5,095 nucleotides of DNA from Lachnospiraceae bacterium (GTDB lineage: Bacteria > Bacillota_A > Clostridia > Lachnospirales > Lachnospiraceae). The stretch's first letter is position 1; each line of letters begins with the position of its first letter. The notes beneath the pieces are model-generated. The model was given only the letters and a program-made list of their open reading frames with translations, ran no database searches and had not been told where the DNA came from. The stretch lies in NCBI GenBank assembly GCA_017540915.1, contig JAFYAD010000143.1:1-5095 (forward strand), written 5' to 3'. Below, in pieces: positions 1 to 5,095 of the stretch. The position numbers and the translations under genes were made by a program.

Positions 1-509
1 GGACCCTTCTCATTCTGGATGTCCTTGGGTATGTCTATGATGACAGGTCCCGGTCTTCCGGTCTTTGCGATATAAAACGCGTCCTTTAAGATCCGTCCCA
101 AGTCATCCCTGTTGCGGACCGTAATGCCGTATTTGGTGACAGATCTGGTCATGCCTACTATATCAACTTCCTGGAAAGCATCATTGCCTATGAGAGGCAA
201 TGCCACCTGACCTGTTATGACAACCAACGGAATAGAGTCAAAATGCGCGTCAGCCAGTCCCGTTATGATATTGGTGGCACCCGGACCGCTGGTCACCATG
301 CAGACAGCAGTCTTTCCCGTGGCTCTCGCATAGCCTTCGGCCTCATGTATCAGCGCCTGCTCATGCCTGGGCAGCACCACATGCATATCCTCTTCCTTAT
401 ATAATTCATCAAAAATATCGATTATCATGCCTCCCGGATAACCGAATACCGTATCAACCTTTTCTTCCCTTAAAGCCTTGATCACAAGCTTTTTTCCTGC
501 AATATCCAT
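1..509 (-). CDS. ilvB: Acetolactate synthase large subunit, N-terminal part (runs off the window)
   Basis: Reading leftward from an ATG at 509, the first 169 residues match the thiamine diphosphate (ThDP)-binding N-terminal domain of acetolactate (acetohydroxyacid) synthase. This enzyme condenses two pyruvates, or pyruvate with 2-oxobutyrate, in the first common step of valine, leucine and isoleucine synthesis in the cytoplasm. Visible hallmarks are GYPGG (residues 23-27), RHEQ with the catalytic ThDP-activating glutamate at E50, the EAEGYARATGK stretch (56-66), TSGPGATN (73-80), TGQV (99-102), the AFQE segment (111-114), and GRPGPV followed by DIPKD (151-163). The family is usually about 550-590 residues, so roughly 70% lies beyond position 1. 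The start is supported by a good Shine-Dalgarno sequence and promoter just upstream. The catabolic AlsS or another ThDP enzyme is possible, but the segment from AFQE through TRSVTK to DIPKD favours the biosynthetic IlvB type. It is divergent from the kinase operon. Confidence 0.93.
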   Translation of the reverse strand, partial: MDIAGKKLVIKALREEKVDTVFGYPGGMIIDIFDELYKEEDMHVVLPRHEQALIHEAEGYARATGKTAVCMVTSGPGATNIITGLADAHFDSIPLVVITGQVALPLIGNDAFQEVDIVGMTRSVTKYGITVRNRDDLGRILKDAFYIAKTGRPGPVIIDIPKDIQNEKG

Positions 510-514
510 CTTGT

Positions 515-523
515 CTCACCTCT
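515..523 (-). promoter_or_regulatory. Ribosome binding site of ilvB
   Basis: On the minus strand the sequence reads AGAGGTGAG, ending five bases before the ATG at 509. This is a strong match to the 16S anti-Shine-Dalgarno sequence and fixes the ilvB start. Confidence 0.85.
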
Positions 524-549
524 GAGTTTTCTAATACACACTGTTTTCG

Positions 550-578
550 ATTATAGCATTATGTCCATTAAGGTGCAA
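550..578 (-). promoter_or_regulatory. Near-consensus sigma-A promoter of ilvB
   Basis: On the minus strand, TTGCAC (578-573) is followed after exactly 17 bases by a perfect TATAAT (555-550). A TG one base upstream of the -10 box makes it an extended -10 promoter. Transcription would start near 543, giving a leader of only about 33 bases. No T-box, leader peptide or attenuator fits in that leader, so any branched-chain amino acid control here would have to be by operator binding or be absent. The call rests on sequence match alone. Confidence 0.8.
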
Positions 579-598
579 TGCCGCATTTAAAAATACTG

Positions 599-627
599 TT
601 GCGAAGGGTATATAAACAGTATATTAT
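599..627 (+). promoter_or_regulatory. Probable sigma-A promoter of the sensor kinase operon
   Basis: TTGCGA (599-604) lies 17 bases before TATTAT (622-627), each a 4-5 out of 6 match to consensus. The start of transcription would be near 634, just ahead of the Shine-Dalgarno sequence, leaving a leader of roughly 20 bases. The spacer contains a GTATAT direct repeat. It is weaker than the ilvB promoter facing the other way, as expected for a regulatory operon. An alternative TATATT at 620-625 gives a less favourable 15-base spacing. Confidence 0.5.
608..624 (+). repeat. Short GTATAT direct repeat in the operon promoter spacer
   Basis: GTATAT occurs at 608-613 and again at 619-624, 11 bases apart, about one helical turn. 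The same bases can be read as an inverted repeat, ATATA (610-614) and TATAT (620-624) around AACAG. It overlaps the proposed -35 to -10 spacer, so it could be an operator, for example for the operon's own LuxR-type regulator. AT-rich promoter DNA produces such patterns by chance, so this is weak. Confidence 0.25.
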
Positions 628-636
628 CGTTTAGGT

Positions 637-643
637 AAGGGAG
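637..643 (+). promoter_or_regulatory. Ribosome binding site of the 7TM sensor gene
   Basis: AAGGGAG lies nine bases before the ATG at 653. It supports that start codon as the true one; no other ATG nearby in this frame has a comparable site. Confidence 0.75.
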
Positions 644-652
644 AATCCGCAT

Positions 653-2374
653 ATGCAAAACCCCAAAAAGAATCTGCTTGTTTTTATCGGTTTCCTTGTA
701 GTTGCAGGGCTGTTTCACATAGCAGAACACACCATACATGACATAAGCGCACTGGGCGATCCGCACTATGCTGCGGTCACGATGTTCTTTTGTCTGGAAC
801 TCATCATATATACCGTGCTGATACTATCATGGATTCAATCGGTTTACACCAGACTGCTTCCGTCAATATCCCGCAACTACATGGTGATCGTGGCGGTTTT
901 CATGATATTCCATCTGGTGCTCCGTGCATATAAATATCGTATCGCCGGCACAGACGCAGGGCTTCGTCTGGCATGGTATGCCTATTATATTCCCATGACA
1001 TTTATTCCTGCGATGTTCCTGCTGATCTGCATCCGTATTCGGAGAGGAGCAAAAAACGAAAGACCGGACGAACGTCTGCTTCTGATCATTCCAACCGCTC
1101 TGTCTGCCGTTTTTATGACCAACGACCTACACCATCTGGTATTTGTACCGGAACCCGGACTCACAAACTTCATCGGAAAATCCGGAACATATACATACCG
1201 CATAACCTTTTACCTTGCCTACTCATGGATGATACTGGCGATCGCCGCAGGTCTGTTTCTGCTCATCCGCACCTTTGGCCTGCGAAACAAAAAGCAGTTG
1301 CTGTATCTTGCCGGTATCTTACTCATGTGGCTGATACTGATGCAGCTGCACACATTAAAAAAATACATAGAATTCACCCCGCCTTACGAGTCACCGGAGA
1401 TAAATATTTTCACATTGCTGGCTATCTTTGAGTTTGCCATAAGGCATAGACTAATACCCTGTAACGAAAACTATGCGGGCTTCTTTGCCGGTCTTCCCAT
1501 GACAATCGTAATAACCGACACCGGTTTCCGACCGGTATACCGGTCTGCAGGCAGTGATATTCTCGAAAAAAATGATCTGATCAAAGCCCTTGAAACTCCA
1601 ATATATCCTTCACCCGACCACAAGCTTTCCGGCAAAAAAATACGCGGCGGTTATACTTTCTGGATTGAGGATGAAAGCAGGATACATCAGGCAAACGAGG
1701 ATCTCAATGAAGCCAACGAGATACTTGAAAGCGAGAACACCCTCATTGAATATGAAAACAGACAAAAAGAGGAAAACGCCTACCTCCGCCTGCATCATCA
1801 CATATACCACGAGATTGCGCAGGAAATGTACCCCTGCCAGCAAAAGATTGCGGAGCTTCTGAATGAAGCCCACCCCCAAACAGACGGCTTCAAAGATATA
1901 ATAGCTGAAGTATCTGTATTAAATGCATTTGTAAAAAGAAAAACAAACATGCTGCTGATGGCATCTGAGCATGATACAATCCCCGTGAATGAACTGATGC
2001 TGTCTATTTCCGAATCCGGAAAGTATCTCGCCTTCATGGGCATAAAAACATCGGTAGATGAGAGCGGTTTTATAAACAGTAAATCAATCGAACTCCCATC
2101 AGAAACAGTCATTTCGCTCTACGACACATTCCGGCTGATCACCGAACTCCTGTATGGTCACGCATCCATGCTAATGGTGGCATTCAAAGAATCCGTTCTA
2201 ACTTTAGCCACCGACTCAAACATACCGATAAACACCGAAAACATGCCGCTTCCGACAACGGTTGAATCACAGGACGATATACTTTACATCTCCATACAGC
2301 CCACATCACCGGACAGATTGGCGCATGTTTTAGCCAACGATCAATTACAGGAGAAAGGCGGTGAGCAAATATGA
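653..2374 (+). CDS. Seven-transmembrane sensor with degenerate histidine-kinase-like C-terminus
   Basis: Probable membrane sensor of the two-component operon. Residues 1-263 are strongly hydrophobic, with helices near 7-24, 41-60, 74-90, 107-127, 141-156, 184-207 and 215-232, and possibly one more at 250-263. The YYIPM (111-115) and TNDLHH (156-161) motifs resemble the 7TM N-terminal region of clostridial histidine kinases (HisKA_7TM type). A short PAS-like stretch (about 281-340) is followed by a charged coiled coil (about 342-380), then a helical region with IYHEIAQEM (384-392) where a DHp domain would sit. The usual HisKA_3 pattern LHDxxGQ appears as IYHEIAQ, so tyrosine occupies the phospho-histidine position, although four histidines (381-383, 386) lie close by. 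Residues 420-560 sit where an ATPase domain belongs, but I find no N box, DxG or glycine-rich G2 box. The frame is open throughout, so this is divergence, not a frameshift. It is likely a signalling pseudokinase that works through the kinase encoded next. The ligand is unknown. Confidence 0.8.
   Translation: MQNPKKNLLVFIGFLVVAGLFHIAEHTIHDISALGDPHYAAVTMFFCLELIIYTVLILSWIQSVYTRLLPSISRNYMVIVAVFMIFHLVLRAYKYRIAGTDAGLRLAWYAYYIPMTFIPAMFLLICIRIRRGAKNERPDERLLLIIPTALSAVFMTNDLHHLVFVPEPGLTNFIGKSGTYTYRITFYLAYSWMILAIAAGLFLLIRTFGLRNKKQLLYLAGILLMWLILMQLHTLKKYIEFTPPYESPEINIFTLLAIFEFAIRHRLIPCNENYAGFFAGLPMTIVITDTGFRPVYRSAGSDILEKNDLIKALETPIYPSPDHKLSGKKIRGGYTFWIEDESRIHQANEDLNEANEILESENTLIEYENRQKEENAYLRLHHHIYHEIAQEMYPCQQKIAELLNEAHPQTDGFKDIIAEVSVLNAFVKRKTNMLLMASEHDTIPVNELMLSISESGKYLAFMGIKTSVDESGFINSKSIELPSETVISLYDTFRLITELLYGHASMLMVAFKESVLTLATDSNIPINTENMPLPTTVESQDDILYISIQPTSPDRLAHVLANDQLQEKGGEQI
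1530..1545 (+). repeat. Perfect 16-bp palindrome inside the sensor gene
   Basis: GACCGGTATACCGGTC is its own reverse complement, with no loop. It encodes part of the PAS-like region (RPVYRS, residues 293-298). A perfect palindrome of this length is expected less than once in a random window of this size, but codon choice alone can produce it. Its function is unknown; it may be a protein-binding site or a coincidence. Confidence 0.4.
2354..2365 (+). promoter_or_regulatory. Ribosome binding site of the second sensor kinase gene, inside the first gene
   Basis: AAAGGCGGTGAG ends five bases before the ATG at 2371, preceded by AGGAG at 2349-2353. These purine-rich bases are the last codons of the upstream sensor. 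With the ATGA stop/start overlap they suggest translational coupling, and they select this ATG. Confidence 0.7.
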
Positions 2375-3669
2375 CCATATGGGATTCAATGAATTCTGTG
2401 TTCAGCGAGTTTCTCATAATCTGCGCCATGCTGATCACCCTTTATTCGGGGTATCTGCTGATCGAATTTTACAGGCTCAACAAAAAAGATAAAAACATTG
2501 TTATATTGCCGATCGTTTTCGCAGTATTTTTTTCGGCGTTCTATCTGATGTTAGACGGAAGATTTCATTACGCAGAGCCCGACTACTACTATTACTCAGA
2601 GCAGGATTATTTAAGAAACTGGTCAGGAGTGACCGATGTTTTTTGCTCGCTTCCGGCGACCGTTGTTTTCTTTGCGGAAGCCGCAATAACAGCATATCTG
2701 TGTTTTGCCACGCTATACCGCCGAAAACTCCGTGATAACACTCTCACCCCCTCATCAATAAAAGAAGCACTGGACTTGCTGCCAGCAGGGATCGCATTTG
2801 CGGACCAGAACGGTAATGTTTTATTTGCAAATGTTGTCATGAACGATATATCCATCGCTCGCTCAGGAAAACATTTGACAAATTTCTCTCCCTATGAAAA
2901 CACTCCTGTCTATTCTGACGAAACGAAAACATGGCAGTTTACCTGTGCCAGGACCACCATAGACGGGAGAACATACACACAGCTAACCGCAAACGATATT
3001 ACTGCCGAAGCTCGTATTAACGCGGAACTCAGGAAAAAGAACAGAAAACTCAATGAAATAAGAAACCGTTTGGAGATTTTCAACAGACGTGCCGATCAGA
3101 TAACCATATCCCGCGAACTTTTGAACGCCAGACGGCAAGTGCACAGTGAAACCGGTCACATACTGTTAGCAGAACTCCACTATATGGAGCATCCCTCATC
3201 CATAGATGAGGAAGCATTCTTAAACATGCTGAAGCTCACAAACATGCAACTGCTGAAAGAATACGAAGAGGATGATACCGAGACCGATCTGTTAACGGAA
3301 GCAATAGAAATGGCAAAAACGATATCGGTACAGGTCGTACTGAGCGGCACAATACCCGAAGCCGGATCCGCGCGGGACATTCTGGCATCAGCTATAAACG
3401 AATGCTCCACCAATACAAAAAAACATGCCGGCGGTGATCATCTGAACGTCACCGTAACGATGTCCGATGAAAACATAATTTTTTCGCTCTCCGGAAATGA
3501 TAACCCGCCTGAAAAAGATATCAGGGAAACCGGCGGTTTGGCGTCGCTACGCTCTCTGATCGAAAGCGCAGGCGGCACCATGAGTATAACAGGGACAAAA
3601 TGCTTTACAGTTGAGATCAGCATACCTGTCACATCTGAGGAAGAAAGGAACATTTCATGTCGGATCTGA
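2371..3669 (+). CDS. Membrane-bound sensor histidine kinase, HisKA_3 type, with PAS-like domain
   Basis: Likely the ATP-using partner of the sensor encoded just upstream, and the probable phosphodonor for the response regulator. Three hydrophobic segments (about 10-31, 42-61, 93-115) anchor it, with a tyrosine-rich, probably exposed loop at 66-80. A PAS-like domain (about 128-211, starting near LPAGIAF) leads into a coiled coil (about 211-245). The DHp helix carries RRQVHSETGH (254-263), with H258 as likely phosphoacceptor. The ATPase domain shows an N box, NECSTNTKKHA (343-353, key N348 and H352), and a G2-like stretch, TGGLASLR (387-394), then AGGTMSI (400-406). Two departures from the canonical family stand out. 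The acidic residue that normally follows the histidine is S259, and the DxG motif of the ATP pocket reads GND (375-377). It may be a weak kinase, or the substitutions may be normal for this subfamily. Its length of 432 aa suits a short NarX/DesK-like kinase. Confidence 0.85.
   Translation: MTIWDSMNSVFSEFLIICAMLITLYSGYLLIEFYRLNKKDKNIVILPIVFAVFFSAFYLMLDGRFHYAEPDYYYYSEQDYLRNWSGVTDVFCSLPATVVFFAEAAITAYLCFATLYRRKLRDNTLTPSSIKEALDLLPAGIAFADQNGNVLFANVVMNDISIARSGKHLTNFSPYENTPVYSDETKTWQFTCARTTIDGRTYTQLTANDITAEARINAELRKKNRKLNEIRNRLEIFNRRADQITISRELLNARRQVHSETGHILLAELHYMEHPSSIDEEAFLNMLKLTNMQLLKEYEEDDTETDLLTEAIEMAKTISVQVVLSGTIPEAGSARDILASAINECSTNTKKHAGGDHLNVTVTMSDENIIFSLSGNDNPPEKDIRETGGLASLRSLIESAGGTMSITGTKCFTVEISIPVTSEEERNISCRI
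3644..3649 (+). promoter_or_regulatory. Ribosome binding site of the response regulator gene
   Basis: AAAGGA lies seven bases before the ATG at 3657, within the last codons of the kinase gene. It supports the start that overlaps the kinase by 13 bp. Confidence 0.7.
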
Positions 3670-4319
3670 AACGTAAATACAAGGTCGTCATAGCAGATGA
3701 CGAATACATACCGCGCACCATGTTCGAGTTGCTGATAAAAAGCACCGTAAACTATGAGCTGTCGGCTTCCTTTTCCACGGCCGAGCAGGCAGTATCTTAC
3801 TGCCATGCAAACCCTGTGGACCTTGTCATACTGGATGTCATGATGAAAAAGGGGCTGGACGGGCTCACCTGCGCACAAACAATAAAGAACAACAATCCAA
3901 AAACAAAGGTTATCTTAGCCACTTCCACCGGCGAATACAAATGGACCGAAGAGGCAAAACGCGGAAATATAGACAGCTTCTGGTTCAAGGAATATCATGA
4001 GAGTTCTCTTTTGGATATTATGGACAGAACGATGAATGGTGAATCGGTCTATCCGGGAAACGCGCCGGATTATGAATTTGGTTATACTAAAAAATCCGAG
4101 CTCACCGAAAGGGAACTTGAGATCTTAAGAGAGCTCACAACCAACCGTTCCAATGAGGAAATTGCCGAAAAATACAGCATATCTCTCAATACTGTCAAAC
4201 GACACATCCAGAACATGCTGAACAAGACAGGATACAAAAACAGGCTGGAGCTCGCGATAAACGCAAAAGCACTGGGTCTGGTGGTTCACGACGACGACAG
4301 GAAAAAAACGCAAAATTAA
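3657..4319 (+). CDS. NarL/FixJ-family response regulator with LuxR-type DNA-binding domain
   Basis: A cytoplasmic transcription factor of 220 aa, the usual length for the family. The receiver domain (about 8-125) has all key positions: the acidic pair D14-D15 in VIADDE, the phosphoacceptor D60 in LVILDVMM (56-63), a conserved threonine at T89 in ILATST, and K111 in FWFKE (108-112). The C-terminal LuxR/GerE helix-turn-helix (about 147-208) begins LTERELEIL (149-157) and contains the recognition-helix stretch SLNTVKRHIQNML (176-188). Phosphorylation at D60 should promote dimerisation and DNA binding. Position in the operon makes the upstream kinase its cognate donor. The short, very polar tail after residue 210 (HDDDRKKTQN) has no evident role. 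Unlike the two sensors, nothing here looks degenerate, so the output side appears fully functional. Target genes are not known; its own promoter and the surface protein gene downstream are the nearest candidates. Confidence 0.95.
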   Translation: MSDLKRKYKVVIADDEYIPRTMFELLIKSTVNYELSASFSTAEQAVSYCHANPVDLVILDVMMKKGLDGLTCAQTIKNNNPKTKVILATSTGEYKWTEEAKRGNIDSFWFKEYHESSLLDIMDRTMNGESVYPGNAPDYEFGYTKKSELTERELEILRELTTNRSNEEIAEKYSISLNTVKRHIQNMLNKTGYKNRLELAINAKALGLVVHDDDRKKTQN

Positions 4320-4330
4320 AAAATGGTTCT

Positions 4331-4361
4331 TGCGGGTGATGAAGGTCATCCGCATTTTTTT
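4331..4361 (+). terminator. Intrinsic terminator of the two-component operon
   Basis: TGCGGGTGA (4331-4339) pairs with TCATCCGCA (4346-4354), a nine-base-pair stem with one G-U wobble and a six-base loop, followed directly by seven T residues (4355-4361). It lies 11 bases after the regulator stop codon. A run of A residues precedes the stem, but the T tract for the minus strand is weaker, so it is best read as ending rightward transcription. Confidence 0.9.
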
Positions 4362-4368
4362 ATATAAT
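4340..4368 (+). promoter_or_regulatory. Possible promoter for the secreted protein gene, overlapping the terminator
   Basis: A perfect TATAAT (4363-4368) directly follows the terminator T tract. The base run 17 bases upstream, TGAAGG (4340-4345), is a poor -35 match and is the terminator loop itself. Transcription would begin near 4375, about 50 bases before the next start codon. The -10 box could be chance in AT-rich DNA; an activator would probably be needed given the weak -35. No better promoter is visible in 4362-4411. Confidence 0.35.
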
Positions 4369-4411
4369 ACAACAGGAAATCGCCATTTTACGGTAATTAT
4401 CTCATAATAAC

Positions 4412-4417
4412 AGGAGG
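4412..4417 (+). promoter_or_regulatory. Ribosome binding site of the secreted protein gene
   Basis: A perfect AGGAGG lies six bases before the ATG at 4424. This optimal site predicts strong translation and settles the start codon. Confidence 0.9.
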
Positions 4418-4423
4418 CAAACC

Positions 4424-5095
4424 ATGAAAAACACTAAGACAGTCAGACCTCTGCCGGTGATCTTTTTTATCCTCACCGTGATGATGATCTTAAATCCGGC
4501 AAAACCGACACAAGTCCTCGCGGACAGCACCGTACTGGAATCAGCAGCGGTATATGTTGATGCGCCCATAGCTGGAGCTGTTGCTACCACGACCGCTACT
4601 GACAATGACGAGCACTATACATCAGAAGTTATAGGATGGTTTGAGGATAACCTGAAGACTCAAAACCTGCTTGCCGAAAACGGTGGTGCCGGCATAAACG
4701 GTAATGTTTTTACAGTGGATAAAGAATATACACTTATGGTCAAACTTACCGCAGCAGAAGGCTACACATGGAGTGCGACTCCAAATGTTACCATCACCTA
4801 TACCGATTTCGCCAATAATCATAATGTAGTAGCCACCAAACAAAATATTGATGGAAACACAGCATTATTTTATATTGTCGTACCCTGTTATACACTCAGA
4901 AATCTGTCTGTATCCATCACTGAACCCGAAATAAGAAACCTGCCCAAATATGATGCAACTAAAAACGGCACAGGATACATCGCAAGCATCAAAGGATGGT
5001 CCAAAACCGTCGGTGACGGAACGGTTGAAATGTTGCAAAGTCAGAAGTATGAACCAGGAACATATACCGCTCGCATACGGGTACAGGCTGCAAAC
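4424..5095 (+). CDS. Secreted or cell-surface repeat protein, N-terminal part (runs off the window)
   Basis: The first 224 residues are visible with no stop before the window ends. A basic N-terminus (MKNTKTVR) and hydrophobic core (about 9-24) form a signal peptide, with likely cleavage after VLA at residue 33. The mature part is rich in Thr, Val, Ala, Asn and Tyr and looks like extended beta-structure. Two diverged copies of one module can be aligned: about 41-127 and about 162-224 (cut off). Each begins with a V/I-rich strand, then a GW pair (71-72 and 191-192), then a YT-containing strand (EYTLMVKLTAAEGYTW at 101-116; TYTARIRVQAAN at 213-224). This resembles Ig-like repeat modules in surface proteins of Clostridia, but I cannot name a family. 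No enzyme motif or anchor is visible; a sorting signal could lie downstream. It follows a terminator, so it is probably its own transcription unit. Confidence 0.8.
   Translation, partial: MKNTKTVRPLPVIFFILTVMMILNPAKPTQVLADSTVLESAAVYVDAPIAGAVATTTATDNDEHYTSEVIGWFEDNLKTQNLLAENGGAGINGNVFTVDKEYTLMVKLTAAEGYTWSATPNVTITYTDFANNHNVVATKQNIDGNTALFYIVVPCYTLRNLSVSITEPEIRNLPKYDATKNGTGYIASIKGWSKTVGDGTVEMLQSQKYEPGTYTARIRVQAAN

Larger units (their letters stand above)
653..4319 (+). other. Three-gene two-component operon (sensor, kinase, response regulator)
   Basis: The three genes share a strand and overlap: ATGA at 2371-2374 joins the first and second, and a 13-bp overlap at 3657-3669 joins the second and third. 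A promoter candidate lies just upstream and an intrinsic terminator just downstream, with no terminator between. Each downstream gene has its own Shine-Dalgarno sequence inside the preceding coding region. Co-transcription and coupled translation are inferred from this layout, and would keep the two sensor proteins and the regulator in fixed ratio. Confidence 0.85.

Noticed and set aside
510..549. A T-box riboswitch or leader-peptide attenuator ahead of ilvB
   Set aside because: The predicted leader is only about 33 bases and contains no hairpin-plus-T-tract or short run of branched-chain amino acid codons.
611..621. TATAAACAGTA at 611-621, repeated exactly at 2071-2081
   Set aside because: An 11-base match in AT-rich sequence, one copy in a promoter and one in a coding region. 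The number and spacing do not suggest a functional repeat.
973..1431. A 152-codon plus-strand open frame inside the sensor gene
   Set aside because: It is out of frame with a gene that has clear domain content and a good ribosome binding site. Its product is low-complexity, rich in Arg, His and Ser, with no recognisable motif and no Shine-Dalgarno site.
1798..2374. A frameshift or truncation explaining the missing ATPase domain of the first sensor
   Set aside because: The frame continues at normal length to a tightly coupled ATGA junction, and no N-box or G-box-like fragment appears in the other frames of this region, so divergence fits better than a recent mutation.
3438..3878. A 146-codon minus-strand open frame across the kinase/regulator junction
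   Set aside because: It lies opposite the ATPase G box and the receiver acidic pocket of two well-supported genes, and it has no recognisable product.
4402..4843. Two minus-strand open frames (4402-4605 and 4622-4843) opposite the secreted protein gene
   Set aside because: The plus-strand gene has a perfect ribosome binding site, a signal peptide and internal repeat structure, so these frames are shadows.
1..5095. Mobile element, CRISPR array, toxin-antitoxin or defence system
   Set aside because: No transposase, integrase, regular spaced repeats, terminal inverted repeats or small paired genes were seen, and base composition looks even across the window.

Overview
The window looks like chromosomal DNA from an anaerobic Firmicute of the class Clostridia, most plausibly a Lachnospiraceae-type gut or rumen bacterium. 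Grounds are the moderate GC content, strong purine-rich Shine-Dalgarno sites, and protein features I recall from that group: a 7TM sensor with an LHH motif, a partner ATP-binding kinase and a NarL-type regulator. The genus cannot be fixed from sequence alone.

Layout. Positions 1-509 (minus strand) hold the N-terminal third of the acetolactate synthase large subunit (ilvB), with a near-consensus promoter. A 143-bp divergent intergenic region (510-652) carries that promoter and a second, weaker one reading right. Positions 653-4319 (plus strand) are a compact three-gene operon. It encodes a 573-aa polytopic sensor with a degenerate histidine-kinase-like C-terminus, a 432-aa membrane histidine kinase of the HisKA_3/NarX-DesK type with a recognisable ATP-binding domain, and a 220-aa NarL/LuxR-family response regulator. 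The genes overlap by 4 and 13 bp, so they are probably translationally coupled. A clear intrinsic terminator closes the operon at 4331-4361. From 4424 to the window edge runs the start of a secreted or surface protein with a signal peptide and two copies of a diverged beta-sandwich-like repeat module.

How the genes may work together. The three-gene operon is best read as a two-component system with a split sensor. The first protein senses in or near the membrane but seems unable to bind ATP or autophosphorylate. The second has most of the kinase core but unusual residues at catalytic positions. The third has all the receiver hallmarks plus a DNA-binding helix-turn-helix. Signalling through a pseudokinase/kinase pair is an inference. 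The ligand and regulon are not visible; the operon itself and the downstream surface protein are the nearest candidate targets. ilvB is a metabolic neighbour with no evident functional link.

I saw no tRNA, rRNA, CRISPR array, insertion sequence or prophage signature. The most interesting content is the paired, partly degenerate kinase arrangement, not a wholly new kind of system.
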